In this document: one piece after another, positions 1-12,200 of the stretch
How positions within the stretch are numbered: the first letter of the stretch is position 1
Layout of the letters: each line of letters starts with the position of its first letter
The notes under the pieces: model-generated
The model's database searches: none
What the model was told of the DNA's origin: nothing
The model's input: the letters and a program-made list of their open reading frames with translations, nothing else
Translations under genes and position numbers: made by a program
Assembly: GCA_018398815.1 (NCBI GenBank)
Contig: CM031614.1
Coordinates: forward strand, 53,118,168-53,182,167
Direction of reading: 5' to 3'
Origin: Conus ventricosus
Taxonomy: Eukaryota > Mollusca > Gastropoda > Neogastropoda > Conidae
Length of the DNA: 64,000 nucleotides

Positions 1-1690
1 CATAACTTGCGAGGTTACGACTCTCATCTTTTTAAAATTGCAAGCAGTGGACGATGCCTTCAGGGTGTCATGCATTGCACAGTCATCAGAAAAGTACATG
101 TGCTTTAATCTAAATAACATGTCTTTTTATGACTCTATGCAACACAGATGGGATCATTAGAGGCACTAGCTATGTCCCTAAAGTCCTGCCCAATAACGGA
201 AAAATATTTTGACCCAACCTCGTTAGAAAGGGTGTTTACCCTTATGAGTACATGAAAAAGTTGGAAAGGTTTGATGAAGATACACTTCCGCCTAAAGACG
301 CGTTCCCTTTTCTAGTCTTAGAGGAAAGGGCATTAGTGGACTCCGATTACCAGCATGCTCAGATGCGTGGCAGAAGTTAGAAATGTAAAACAATGGAGAA
401 TCATGACCCTACTTTTGGGCTGATGATGTTTGTTGGCGACGCTTGAAAATTACAGAAAGACTGCTGAAAATTATCCGGGTCCGCCTTATTCTGCGCCTGG
501 ATGATGGGCGCTTTCTTAAGTTTACGGGGTAAATTGATTTATTGTCAGATTACCAAGCTCAATGATTGAAAACGATGCGTGAGGAAAGTATGGCGTCGCA
601 TCATTACTGTAAAGCAACCAAAAAATACTTGGATCTTATGATCCGAGTAAAAGGTCTAACTATCTCATGTATTTAGACCAACAATCTGAAATGGATGGGC
701 AATGGCGCAATCATTCCATTACGTAACTTAAAATGTACACAGGTACGAAAAATATTTCAAAAGGCTTTAAAGTGGTTGGGCATTTAACGCCTGATCAACA
801 GCGTGGTTTCATTCTAGAAGTTGACTTAGAATATCCCATGAACTCCATGACCTGCATAATGACTATCCATTAGCAGCAGAATCTAAAGATGGATCCAAGA
901 GAGCCGCCTAAACTTGTGCCTAATCTTCGGGGCAAAAAAAAATTATGTCCCGTCATTACAGACTTCACAATTTTATTTAAGACATGGTTTGAAGTTGACA
1001 GCAGTTTCATCGCATAATTGCTTTTGATCAAGAACAGTTCATGAAACCATACACATGAAGAACACTGATCTCAGAACTAAATCCGCAGATGCTTCAGAAA
1101 AAGACTTTTTCAAGCTGAAGAACAACAGCTGTTTTGGAAAGACTATGGAGAATCCGCACAAAGCTAAAGATGTTAGAAATTTGGGCACCAAAGAGAACGA
1201 AGCAATTAAGCCTGACTTCAAAACCAAATTATCAGGACTTCAGAAGATTTTATGATCAGCTTTTTGGCATAATGATGAAAAAAAAGAAAATTAAATTGGA
1301 CAAACCTGTATTTATTGGGTTTACTGTTTTAGAATTATCAAAGCTTTTGATGTTAGAATTCTTTATGACTACTTTAAAGACCCTCGTATCCGATCCGAGT
1401 ACTTACACAATACAGATGTTTTTATAGATATTCCACGAAGATATTTTAAAAGACATGAAATCGAAGTAGCAAAGACATGCGGGATGGTATGAACTCAGAT
1501 TACCCAAAATCACCTTACATTCATCCGTAATAAGAAGGTTTTAGGAAGAAAGAAGGAGAATTATCTGGAAGGTGATCAAGGATAGTGGGTTAGATCGAAA
1601 ATTACGTATTTCGAGCCAGAGAAATCATTAAAAGCAAAGGGGAAAATCTCGCAGGTTGGCATCAAACATAAAAACCACAAAAAGGAAAAT
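1..1690 (+). pseudogene. Broken duplicate of the Polinton DNA polymerase B (exonuclease II to beyond motif C)
   Basis: This stretch repeats the polymerase region that lies intact-order at about 10753-12510, starting exactly at the window edge. It carries the same landmarks in order: the exonuclease II region (HNLRGYDSHL), the region before the palm, motif A, the motif B block (NNSCFGKTMEN, about 1122-1155) and a damaged motif C. The two copies differ mainly by one- or two-base insertions and deletions every 20-60 bases, with few substitutions, so no long frame survives. Similarity fades at about 1690. It could be a neighbouring element copy, a partial tandem duplication, or an uncorrected haplotype or long-read artefact. 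I take it as a non-functional copy here. Confidence 0.85.
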
Positions 1691-1964
1691 AGATAAGCTT
1701 TGCATTTGTCTTTAGCTATGCCAATTTGGCCAGGTCGGGCCGATTAATTAAATTTTATATTTGCACATTCCTGATTCACACTAAGCAAAGTTTTCAATTA
1801 GTCTCATTCAGTTTAACTGTTCTATTTGTTTGTAGCAAATTATGATAAAATCAAACCAGCATCTTGAAAGCATTTGACAACTTCTCTATTTTCGTGCAGC
1901 AACTTCTGGAATTTGAACAGTGCATGCAATAAATACTTCTCATAATTATGAAATTTAAAAAAAT
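1691..1964. other. No recognised feature
   Basis: AT-rich sequence between the polymerase duplicate and the LINE fragment. I see no coding frame, repeat or RNA signal that I can support. Confidence 0.4.
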
Positions 1965-2570
1965 TGGATTAGGTCTCCTCTGATCCTCCTTCCTTTGAGT
2001 GAGTGTAATGGAGATAATGTAATCTATTCTTTATAGTTTAACTTATTCACTTTCAGGATTTTAGTAGCTTGCCTTTGTACATTTTCTGTCTTTTTGGACT
2101 GTCTCTTGAGATGGGAACTCCAAATTACATTAGCATATTCGAGATGGGGCCTAACAAATGCTTTAAATAACTTGATAAATGTCTCCTTTTCTAGAAAGGT
2201 TAAAGTTCTGATGAGTCCCATCATCTCATTTGTTTATTTACAACTCGCTGGATGTGAGGTCAAAGATAGATCTTTATCAAAGTAACTCCCAGATCTGTTT
2301 CTTTGTCACATATTGTTTTTTCTGCATTTCATTCATATCATATCATATATTATTCAAACTGTTCATTCTTTTTGCCAATGTGCATCACGTTACATTTTGC
2401 TACATTGAAGTAAAGTTCCATTGATCTGACCATTCTTGTAGCTTGTTTATTCCTGTTGGATCTTGTGCTGTTTGTTGCCTTACATAATTTTTGTGTCGTC
2501 TGCAAATAGTGTAGTTATATTGATATAGGGCTGAAACCTTAGCCTGCGGCATTCAAAGCTAGCGTAGGCA
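1965..2570 (-). pseudogene. CR1/L2-like non-LTR retrotransposon fragment (reverse transcriptase C-terminal part)
   Basis: Read on the minus strand, this has the order typical of the CR1/L2/Daphne group reverse transcriptases. First comes a catalytic-box remnant (LFADDT, near 2500-2520). Then a stretch resembling the FN..KC.VMHIGK region follows, and finally the ETFIKLFKAFVRPHLEYANV block at about 2080-2200. Several stops and frameshifts break it. It is a dead fragment lying between the polymerase duplicate and the first Polinton gene. Either it interrupted the element or the element was joined to it by rearrangement. The clade call rests on remembered motif order only. Confidence 0.7.
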
Positions 2571-2699
2571 TGCACTTGAGAGAACTAATAAATGTCTGTT
2601 CTGGGCCACTTGCTCCTCCACCAAGTTTTCGGGCGAAAGTGCCCCAGGATTGGCATTATAACGTTCTCAACAAGCATAGCTTCATACCAAAAATAACGA

Positions 2700-3431
2700 T
2701 TATCTACAAACAAACATACTGTGTAGGGTTATCCGTTTCAATACTAATTTACTAAACTTTTTAGATTTAGTTTTGCTTAATCCTGTGTTTTCCTGATCGT
2801 TTTCAATAACATCATTTCACGCAAACATCTTCAAATGAGTCTCTGTCTTCATGTGAAAAAAAACTACAGTCTTTAATGTTCTCTAAAGTCTTTTAAAACC
2901 GAGTTATATTTCTGGCATAAAATCCACACACTTATCCCAGCATGTCTTCCACTGAAAGCTGTTTTGACAAAGCGTTTCTCTTTTTAACAATGTCTTTTCT
3001 GCCGAACAGTCATCTTTAATAAATATGTCTGCGTTCCTTCAAACAGTCTATAAACTGTTCTAAACACTCACTCAGTTTATGCTAGGATAACTAAATATTG
3101 TTATCATCTGTCCATAAAACCTTCTTATGATAGCTTTTGTTCCATTTAAGTGTTGGACAGAAAACCACAATATGATTAAAAATTATAACGATAAACTGTT
3201 TGTAACAGGTCGAGGATAAATATTGTTTTTCCACAACAGTCTGCCCACAATCAATGAGCAATGAGGGTTTTTGTCATAAAGTTTAACTGCTCCATAGTGT
3301 TTATAACAAATTTAATCTAATCCAGTTATTGTTTTTATCATACTCTCTGTCAAAACTTGTTCAGTGTAATAAAACCCTATGAGGCCTAAATGCGTAAGAT
3401 TATCCAATTCAGTTCTGTAAGATTGTTTCAT
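2700..3431 (-). pseudogene. A32-like packaging ATPase (FtsK/HerA class), frameshifted
   Basis: On the minus strand, reading across indels, the segment shows a P-loop ending in CCGKT (codons at 3224-3238). It is followed by a hydrophobic strand and the phrase HIVVFCPTLKWNKSYHKK. A Walker B-like FIKDDCSAE lies at about 3000-3023, and further on is a VWILCQ-type sensor stretch. Order and spacing fit the poxvirus A32/FtsK-HerA ATPases that pump DNA into capsids and that Polintons carry. The start at 3431 is the first ATG in a plausible frame; the end near 2700 is approximate. About six indels interrupt the frame. It is the leftmost recognised gene of the element. Confidence 0.7.
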
Positions 3432-3560
3432 TTAGACTAATATTGATTTTGTTGCTTGTTGTTATGACCTTAATATCCTCGCCATTGTGAAGATGACGAC
3501 CGGTAACTTAAGTTTTTCAACGTCTAAGTTTTGCCAGCTAATTAGAATCCCTTTAGAAGG

Positions 3561-4153
3561 ACGTCACTAACGCCCACAACCCCATCCCCCCCTTATCTTT
3601 TAAGACAAAATTTCAAATATCATTGTGAACGCATCTCCTAATTTTCATGTGCGAATGAACTGTAATTTTAGAAGCATCCTTTAAAAACCGTTTCTCTTCT
3701 GTGGAGGATGTACGTTTATTCTCATACGGCTTTATTTCAATCTCTTTCCGACTATTGTCGTCTGGCATAGACTTACATGTAAAGGGCAGAGTTGAAAGCT
3801 TTTCTGAAACTTTTTGATGGCTAAAATATGTAAATGGGCTTATGAATTCAAATTTTATGTCCCATTCTAAATATGTTCTAAGTGCCATTTGAGTCAGGCT
3901 TTCGAACTATTTTTATTTATACTGGCCAACATTATTTGCTTCTAGATTGCGCATCTGTTTTAGTTTAGGAAACTTTTTGCTGTCGCCAAACTCTTTGCGT
4001 TTAAATCACCATCTTTAGTGTACTCAAAACCATACAAGTGCCTATTTCACCATTCTGTTCAAAGTCCGTAACGTCTGCAAGGCTCTTTAATTCTAAGGTT
4101 ATACACCTCACAGGCGCTAATGTAACTCCTGGTTCTTCTGGCCCACGCGACAT
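3561..4153 (-). pseudogene. Unknown Polinton-linked gene, frameshifted
   Basis: A minus-strand frame begins with ATG at 4153, reading MSRGPEEPGVTLAPVRCIT. It continues with phase changes through a charged lysine/glutamate-rich part near 3613-3790. I do not recognise the family. No transmembrane segment or catalytic motif is clear. It sits head-to-tail with the packaging ATPase and the next minus-strand gene, so co-expression with the morphogenesis genes is plausible. It could be the position of a capsid or maturation gene, but nothing in the sequence proves that. Confidence 0.45.
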
Positions 4154-4159
4154 TTTTTT

Positions 4160-4844
4160 AGTCACAGTTTATTATTTTATTTCCAAAACAATGTGTAGGT
4201 TTGCATTTCACAACTTTCCCTGCTTTGTCTGCAATTTTTATATTAAATGATCCAACCCTCCCACAAACTAATCTTTTAAACTGTAAATTAGGGAATTGTA
4301 TAATTCATAATCGCAATATGCAGCTTTCCCGCCGTAAAGCTCTTAAAACATTTGGGGCCTTCCATCATATAAGTTTTCATCAGTGCTCAGTCATCCAAAT
4401 GAACATAAAGTAATGAAGTAACTGCAAGACGAGCGGATTTTCCCCCTTAAAAGTAGTTTCGTTGGCGCAACAACAAATCTTTTAGTGACCGGAGTGTTCA
4501 ACTTTAAAGCCTAACATTTAGCTAGCTCTTTATCAAATAAGTAATCTGCTTTTTCAGGTTCGAATGTTAATATTGTTTTTAGATTTGCATTGTTATGTTT
4601 GAGAGTAATGCCGAATTTACTCATTGCTTCTTTTAGTGAGCAAAACCCGTAATAACCATCAGGTATTGTTAACTGGTTAGCTTTGAGCCTCACAACTTTT
4701 GAATCTTTATTCCCTTGGTTTCGCTTAATTATAACCCTTCGACTTTGTAAAAATTTCAGGAGCGCGACCGTTTTGGCCCCGCAATTGTATCAATAGCAGT
4801 TCTAAAAACGAAGGACGGTCTTGGGTTGTTATTGTTACAAACAT
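4160..4844 (-). pseudogene. Unknown Polinton-linked gene, frameshifted
   Basis: The minus-strand frame starts at ATG 4844, immediately after TTTTAAAAA, and reads MFVTITTQDRPSFLEL before an indel. A longer clean piece at 4511-4693 contains NQLTIPDGYYGFCSLKEAMS. Further phase shifts lead to a tyrosine-rich tail (AAYCDYELYNSL) near 4260-4330. I do not recognise a domain. It faces away from the + gene that starts 20 bases to its right, so the two starts share one short AT-rich promoter region. Confidence 0.5.
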
Positions 4845-4863
4845 TTTTTAAAACAAATTAAAA
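4845..4863. promoter_or_regulatory. 19-bp divergent start region
   Basis: Two divergent start codons (minus 4844, plus 4864) are separated by only 19 AT-rich bases, in line with the very compact promoters elsewhere in this element. Confidence 0.4.
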
Positions 4864-6050
4864 TGAGCGCATTCAAATATACTGGCGCAAAATATTCTGT
4901 GGGCCCGCACTACAATCTTAAAATATAGCAACTGATACTCTTGACATTGCTGTGACCCAAACTGCTTCTTTTCATAAAAAGGTGAGATACTCCATTGAAG
5001 AGCTATCTTAACCCCCCTATTGAAAAAGAGCACATCCAGAAAGCGTGGTTTAGTCATCCGATGCAGTTTTTATCAGACCAGTTAAACTTTGCTGTGTTTT
5101 GCGCATCAACTGGGTGTGGAGTGGGTATGCTGATCATTTAAATCACATGACTTTTGGTGAGGTCAGTGTACAGATTTCATTCTATTACACCTTTAGGGTT
5201 TTTGACTGGAACTGCAAGCACCATTACCGAATGACAAATCGTTTAACCCATTCAGCAACAGAATAGACATGAAGGCTTTTGAAAGGATCTGTAACGAATT
5301 CAATATTAACATCAAGAACAGCTTAGACAAAAGTTGGATCATAATCATGGCCTAGGCGACCTTTATTTTCGGGGCAACGCACAGAAAGTATAACTATGAC
5401 TGGCATCCTCCTTTCAAAACTTTCTTTTCAGCAAAACTGTTCAGCCTGGGTCCCTACAGCAAGAGCAAAAACAGCATGGACAACATTTATCTTAGACACT
5501 TCTAAGGGCCTAACTAGAGCGGGATAGAACGATAAACGACTCTATTCGCACTTACGTTTGGTGTTTGCTAGGGTCGCAAGCACAGGCAAGATCAAGCATA
5601 ACTGATCCTTTCTACTGGCTTTGACGCACAAAAACAATACTTAGCAAATTTAGAGGACGCCATTATTCTACAGTTGATTTGCCTCAGTATTCAAAGGTAC
5701 CAACATGTTTACAATACGCAAGATCGAAAGTAGACTTTGCTGTTGGCACTGGTTTATACATGCTGCCTTCTGACCTCAACTCCAATAGGTACAATAATAA
5801 ACTATAATAATGAAATTCTTATAGCAGGCAATGAACGAAGGTTGGGAAAAACGACATAAATTCTGAGCTAGTAATATTGCAAGCAGTAAAAGAACGCCCA
5901 AGATTAAGTTATCCAATCCCTGAAGTTCAAACCCCAAAAGTCATGAAGACTCAGCAAAGCTCGCGACTCTGTTCGCGATGACCATGAATATGAAAAGACA
6001 GCGCTTGTTCTTGGATTAACGGCATAGGATTACTTGGTCTTTATCTTACT
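4864..6050 (+). pseudogene. Unknown Polinton-linked protein with C-terminal membrane anchor, frameshifted
   Basis: Reading starts at ATG 4864 (MSAFKYTGAKYSVGPHYN) and runs with repeated phase changes to about 6050. Recognisable coding pieces include IDMKAFERICNEFNINIK (about 5270-5325), GLGDLYFRGN (near 5350-5380), DRTINDSIRTYVWCLLGSQA (about 5525-5590), and KVDFAVGTGLYMLPSD (about 5730-5780). The C-terminus ends in a hydrophobic segment, ALVLGLTA followed by IGLLGLYL, suggesting a tail anchor. I place it in an uncharacterised family carried by this type of element. Its role, perhaps structural, is inferred from context only. At least eight indels make it non-functional as read. Confidence 0.55.
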
Positions 6051-7218
6051 AAATAGTAACCCAACTATTACAAGAACTAATGACCATAAGTGCTCGCCAT
6101 AAAGCCAACTACTTTGCTTGCAGTAGACAAAAGCCAGCTGCACATACTCCCCAATATACCAGGTAAAGCGTCCACGGCTTTACCAGCTAATTTTTTAATA
6201 AATTCGCAAGATGATCAAGCTGTTTTTTACCCATGATTTATCAGGCGATGGCGGCGGGGCACTGAACTTTGCCCTCCACCACCGCCTGTAATAGCCATTA
6301 CTAGTGTACTTATTGCAAATCCTAAAGCCGTTATAACGCTTGCCAATGTGACTCCCTGCTCTCTAAACAATGTTCTTATTCGTTCTGCTAGTGTCGTGTC
6401 TTCATATAAAATTTTTTCGATAGTTTCTCTTATTCTATTCACTTGAGTTCGTAATTGGTCTCGGTTAGTAGTTAGCACTTCTAGTCTTGCTGATCTCTCT
6501 TGTTCAAGATCTTTTAGTCTTTGGGTTATTCTTTTTTTAATATCAGGCCCTACGATGCGGTCATCAGCCTCAACGAGTTTTTCTTTTTTCTTTTTATATG
6601 CTCATCTATTCACCTAGTTTTGCTAAATTGTTTGTTAATTCGCCTTTGATGTTTTTAAGTACGATCAAGGGCTAATAATTCTCGCATGGGTAGCGGTGAG
6701 TCGTGTATAGTCTTTAACGCTGTTTCTTCTGAAAAACTGGTTTTCTGCTTCTATTGTATTTATTACTTCACCTGCTGATTGATTTAAATTCTTTAAGTTC
6801 CATGTTTTGCATTTGGTTATCTGTCGGGAGTTCTTGCAGTGTGTTTTGAAGTTTAGCAACTGCTTCCGCCCTTAATTTTGGCCTAACAAGGCCAAGGCGA
6901 TTTTGATCTTTCACACTGAGTCTATTTCTAATTGAACCCGCGGCTAAAAACTTTGATGGGTCTTTTTAGTTGTAAGCTGAACAAGTTGTCCTTGATCGTT
7001 TTCACAAACAAATGATCATCTTTTAATTCAAAATCATTTGGGTCTATAAATTCGGGAGGTTCTTGACCTAAACTTTGGTACAATGATTTAACCTTACTTT
7101 CTGTTAATTCATGCCACATTGAGAGCGTTGAGCGATGCTGTGTCAAAGGGATCATTTCACTCATGTCGTCTCCACGATCAAAAACATCATAATCTTCTTC
7201 GCCTTCAATTCCTGCCAT
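6050..7218 (-). pseudogene. Coiled-coil membrane protein of the Polinton, frameshifted
   Basis: A minus-strand gene starts at ATG 7218 with an acidic N-terminus (MAGIEGEEDYDVFDRGDDMS). It has a central charged, helix-forming stretch rich in E, K, R and Q across 6500-6900, consistent with coiled coil. Then comes a conserved-looking block (NRIRETIEKILYEDTTLAER, about 6380-6440) followed by a hydrophobic helix (VTLASVITALGFAISTLVMA) and a glycine-rich hinge at about 6270-6290. After another phase change a second hydrophobic stretch follows to about 6050. Three or more indels split it. It is probably a virion or membrane protein; the function is unknown. Confidence 0.6.
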
Positions 7219-7255
7219 GTTTTAAATAATTAACTTTTTATTTGTTTATAAAAAA
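7219..7255. promoter_or_regulatory. Divergent promoter with TTTATAAAAA box
   Basis: The 37-bp gap between divergent starts (minus 7218, plus 7256) is almost pure A/T. It contains TTTATAAAAAA abutting the plus-strand ATG and TTATTTAAAAC before the minus-strand ATG. Confidence 0.5.
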
Positions 7256-8517
7256 ATGTCACAAGCATATGGCTCGATTCTTGACCCGTATAGAAAGCTG
7301 AAAGAACCCCTTGGCGTGAAGGGAAATAAACGGAATATTATTGTTCCAAATAATCCATCTACTATTGATGCAGATCAATTCTTACTGTCAAATTTCCAGA
7401 CTTAGGAGCGGATGAATTGATTGTGCCAGGCTCTGCGCGTCTTACTTTCAAAATAGCGCTTGATTCAACAACCAGACCCAAACAGGACAGTTGTACAGAA
7501 TCTGGGGCGGCAATTGTTAAGAAAATTTCTGTAAAACTTGAGGGGCAAGAAGTATTTTCTTTACACAATGCAGACATATTTTAACCTATTCTGATCTATG
7601 GCTAACCGAGAATGAAAGGCTGATCTTGCGTTTCAAGGAATTGAAAATGATGATGGACTAAAACACAGAATAGACGCCGCAGATGTTAAAGACAACAAAA
7701 GCATGCAGCTGTAAATTTTGCGTATGGAAATCGCTTTTCCATTCCCTTAGATTTTGAGTTGTTAAAAGCGCATGCACCGTACTTTCAAGGAGCATTAAAA
7801 GACAGATTGTCATATGAACTAACTTTTAATGAATACAAACGTGTTATCAAATCATCAGACACCGAAGCAAAGTACAGCATTTCTGACATCTCGTTAGAGT
7901 TTGACGTTGTTAGCAACTCTAATTTAGCAAGGCTGATTGGGCACCAATATGAGTCAAAATTAGTAATATATTACGAAAGAGTGATTCATCATACAACATA
8001 TCCTAGAAGCAGGGCAGACACTATATGGAATTTTAGTTATTAGCGTCTCAGCAAGATCGCTTAAAGGTATTTTATTGCTGTGTGAAGATGAAGAACCGTT
8101 CAAAAGAGGAAGTGAAAAGTTTTTTAATCCAAAAATAACGAAAGTACAATGTTCGATTGAGGGTAGTCCTAACCAAATTTACGCTAGCGGGCTTAGACCT
8201 TATCATCATTTGACGAAATAAGAAAATTGTTTGGGGTGGGAGGGTAGAAGTCCAACAGCAGACCGTGTGTCTAAAGATTTACATCTTCACATGTTAGGCT
8301 TGATGATTATTTAACAACAAAATACGGTTTATGGATTGACCTAAGGTCAACAGAGGATAATCAGTTGCATGGAAGCGGGAGAACTGTGAGAGACGTAATA
8401 AACATTCAAATTGATAAAGAAGAAGAAGCCGATAAACCGCTTAATGTACATTTGTTTTTAATATATGATGCGCAGCTGAATATTGAAAATAACAGATTAA
8501 AAGATATACAATACTAA
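7256..8517 (+). pseudogene. Capsid-like protein of the Polinton (candidate major capsid), frameshifted
   Basis: The gene begins at ATG 7256 right after a TATA-like box and ends with TAA at 8515-8517, about 420 codons if indels are ignored. Clean stretches include SILDPYRKLKEPLGVKGNK, ADELIVPGSARLTFKIALDS, the block PLDFELLKAHAPYFQGALKD (about 7748-7806), and a C-terminal FLIYDAQLNIENN. It is mostly beta-prone with hydrophobic alternation, and length, position and the phrase before LLKAHAPYF suit a double jelly-roll capsid. That assignment is inference, not a motif match. It is broken by about six frameshifts, at about 7380, 7580, 7660, 8040, 8240 and 8300. Confidence 0.5.
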
Positions 8518-8541
8518 ATTATTTTTTTATTTATAAAAAGC

Positions 8542-9240
8542 ATGTCTGTTCAGGTTTATCCAAACGTGCCTACAGCGCCGCCAAAAGAAGAGATAGTAGA
8601 AACCCTTAACATAAAAACCTTCAGATTAACCAACATTACACAAATGCAGCAAGTACTAGAGCAAGACCTTTCAAAATACAGCAAAACCAAACGAAGGTAT
8701 TCTGCTGCCTTTAATGCTGTTACATATGTTAATACTGAGCATCGACTATAAGCGCTCTATCAGCAGGAACGAGTGTTGGTCTCTTAGCAACGGGCATAGG
8801 CGCACCCGCAGCTTTACCTCTAGGAGGTTTGTCTTTAGCTCTCGGCCTGTGTTCATTAGCCGTAGGTGCTGCTAGCAAAAAAATAAAAACTAAACTCCAA
8901 AAGCACACAGCTATGGTTCAACTAATAACAGCTAAACTTAGCTCGTTCAAACTGACAATAAATAAAGCGCTTGTTGACTCAAACATCACGGATGAAGAAT
9001 TTAATCGTTTACAGGCCGATTTTGATGACTACAAAAGACAAAAGTTTGATCTTCAAAGAAAGGCGAGGACAAGTTTTTCTCAACAGCCAGACCCCGAGCA
9101 GATAAAAAAGGAATGCTTAAAAAAAGTAAACGAGACATTAAACTCTGTTCTAAACAGCTCACAGTAACAACACCGAAGGGTGTTTATACTTTAGTTTATG
9201 AGTCCAAGCACAAAAAGACCGTTGATATTGGTTCTGATTA
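8542..9240 (+). pseudogene. Small Polinton protein with central hydrophobic segment, frameshifted
   Basis: It starts at ATG 8542, two bases after ATTTATAAAAAG, and reads MSVQVYPNVPTAPPKEEIVE. One frameshift near 8745 leads into a long alanine/glycine/leucine-rich hydrophobic run (8755-8875), then a basic helical region. The charged C-terminal part ends at 9167 in one frame, or reads on to 9239 in another (TPKGVYTLVYESKHKKTVDI). The hydrophobic centre flanked by charged helices resembles membrane-active minor capsid proteins, but I do not recognise the family. It lies 24 bases after the capsid-like gene and 50 before the polymerase gene. Confidence 0.55.
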
Positions 9241-9292
9241 AGTATTTTTTTTTTAATTTAAATAAATATTTGGCTTAGAAAAGAAAGACAGC

Positions 9293-12200
9293 ATGGCTAA
9301 GATATATGAAGGACAAGACGAATTTTTTGAAGGAATGCTCGAGAGAGAGCGTTTATCAAGAGCACTGAATGATATTGATTTAGAAGTCATTGACCCAACA
9401 AACGTACAGGCAAGTGTTGTTCATGCTATTTCTCAAGTTCCAGGCAAACTAACAATAGACCCACCGTTAAAGTAATGTTAGCTGTTTTAATCGACTATGT
9501 AACAATAAATGAAGAAAATCTAGAAGTCTGGGTCTCAACTAAACAGCAGACTATTCTTTCTCATAACGACTTAACACCCAGTTGGGCAGACGAACTGCTT
9601 GCACAGTTTGACGCTGCCGCTGAAGAAGCTAAAATGAGAGGCTCTGTTGGTCAGAGGGCGAAGTCCTAGAGATCAGATTAAAACAGGCTAAGTATGCACC
9701 GATTGTTGGCAAGGCTTACATTCCGCTACCTCGAGAGTTGGCTTTAAAGAGAGCATTGTAAACATAAAAAATTCAGACGACAAATGTTTCATGTGGTGCG
9801 TTCTTGCAAGGCTGCATCATGTTCGCGAACACGCAGAGAGAGTGACTATCGGCAATACGCCAAAGATCTTAACTTCAATGGAATATCCTTTCCTGTTAGT
9901 GTAGACCAAATTGATCAGTTTGAAGAACAAAACAACCCAATAACTGTTAATGTATACACATGGGATGGAGGAAACAAATTTGGTGCCAATTAAAGTGTCC
10001 AAGAACAGTCCAACAATAGGCGAACCAGCCAAAATCATGTGGACTTACTCCTAATGTTTTCGCCAGAAGGGCTGCCCCATTACACATTGATACGCACAAT
10101 GAGCAGATTATTGGCGCATACTTCAAAAAACACTAACATACAAGAATTCTGCAGAAAATGTTTAACAAGAATTCCATCTGTGCAAGCCGCGAGTGAACAT
10201 ATAAAACATTGTAAAAGTTCTGTAGACTGTAAGACAGAACTAACTACGCCCCCTCCTGGATCTAAAGTTAGTTTTAAGAACTGGAAACGGCTGCAAACAA
10301 GTCCATACGTTGTTTATGCAGACTTTGAATCACTCATTGTTCCTTATGAAGGGCCAGCACCACAAAAACTTCGAAAAACAGTCTTAATGAGTAATCATCA
10401 GATTTGTTCATTTGCCTTCATTATTGTCAGGTCGGATGGCGTTTATTCAGAGCCAGAATTATATAGAGGACCAGATGCTGCAGAAACATTCTTAAAACGC
10501 ATGCAGCAAGTGCGTAACGCCTGTTCTAATAATCTAAACTTATCTGAAATCATGATGACGCCTGAAGACCAACAACAGTATGCCTCAGCCACTCACTGTT
10601 GGATTTGCGGTTTAGAGCTAACGCCCAAGAGTGTAAACCCCACAGTAAGAGACCATGATCACATTAGTGGAAAGTTCAGAGGAGCAGCACACAGTAAATG
10701 CAATCTTCAACTAAAGTTTGATCCTAAGACATGGAAGCTGCCCATCTTCTTTCATAACTTGCGAGGTTACGACTCTCATCTTATATTGCAAGCAGTGGAC
10801 GATGCCTTCAGGGTGTCATGCATTGCACAGTCATCAGAAAAGTACATGTGCTTTAATCTAAATAACATGTCTTTTTATGACTCTATGCAACACATGATGG
10901 GATCATTAGAGGCACTAGCTATGTCCTTAAAGTCCTGCCCAATAACGGAAAAATATTTTGACCCAACTCTCGTTAGAAAGGGTGTTTACCCTTATGAGTA
11001 CATGAACAGTTGGGAAAGGTTTGATGAAGATACACTTCCGCCTAAAGACGCGTTCTTTTCTAGTCTTAGAGGAAAGGGCATTAGTGACTCCGATTACCAG
11101 CATGCTCAAGATGCGTGGCAGAAGTTAGAGTGTAAAACAATGGGAGACTAATCATGACTCCTACTTGATGGCTGATGTATGTTTGTTGGCGACGTCTTTG
11201 AAAATTACAGAAAGACCTGCATGAAACATTATAGCCTGGATCCTGCGCATTACTTTCTGCGCCTGGGATGAGTTGGGACGCTTTCTTAAAGTTTACTGGA
11301 GTACAGATTGATTTATTGTCAGATTTACCAATGCTTCAGATGATTGAAAACGGATTGCGTGGAGAATTAGTATGGCGTCGCATCATTACTGTAAAGCAAA
11401 CAACAAATACTTGGATCATTATGATCCGAGTAAAAGGTCTAACTATCTCATGTATTTAGACGCAAACAATCTGTATGGATGGGCAATGGCGCAATCACTT
11501 CCATTACGTAACTTTAAAATGTACACAGGTACGAATAATATTCAAAAGGCATTAAAGTGGTTGGGCAGTTTAACGCCTGATCAACAGCGTGGTTTCATTC
11601 TAGAAGTTGACTTAGAATATCCTCATGAACTCCATGACCTGCATAATGACTATCCATTAGCAGCAGAAAGTCTAAAGATGGATCCAAGAGAGCCGCCTAA
11701 ACTTGTGCCTAATCTTCGGGGCAAAAAAAATTATGTCTGTCATTACAGACTTCTACAATTTTATTTAAGACATGGTTTGAAGTTGACAGCAGTTCATCGC
11801 ATAATTGCTTTTGATCAAGAACAGTTCATGAAACCATACATCATGAAGAACACTGATCCAGAACTAAATCCGCAGATGCTTCAGAAAAAGACTTTTTCAA
11901 GCTGATGAACAACAGCTGTTTTGGAAAGACTATGGAGAATCCGCACAAGCGTAAAGATGTTAGATTGGTCACCAAAGAGAACGAAGCAATTAAGCTGACT
12001 TCAAAACCAAATTATCAGGACTTCAGAAGATTTCATGATCAGCTTTTTGGCATAATGATGAAAAAAAAGAAAGTTAAATTGGACAAACCTGTATTTATTG
12101 GGTTTACTGTTTTAGAATTATCAAAGCTTTTGATGTTAGAATTTCTTTATGACTACTTTAAGCCCTCGTATCCTGAGTCCAGAGTACTTTACACAGATAC

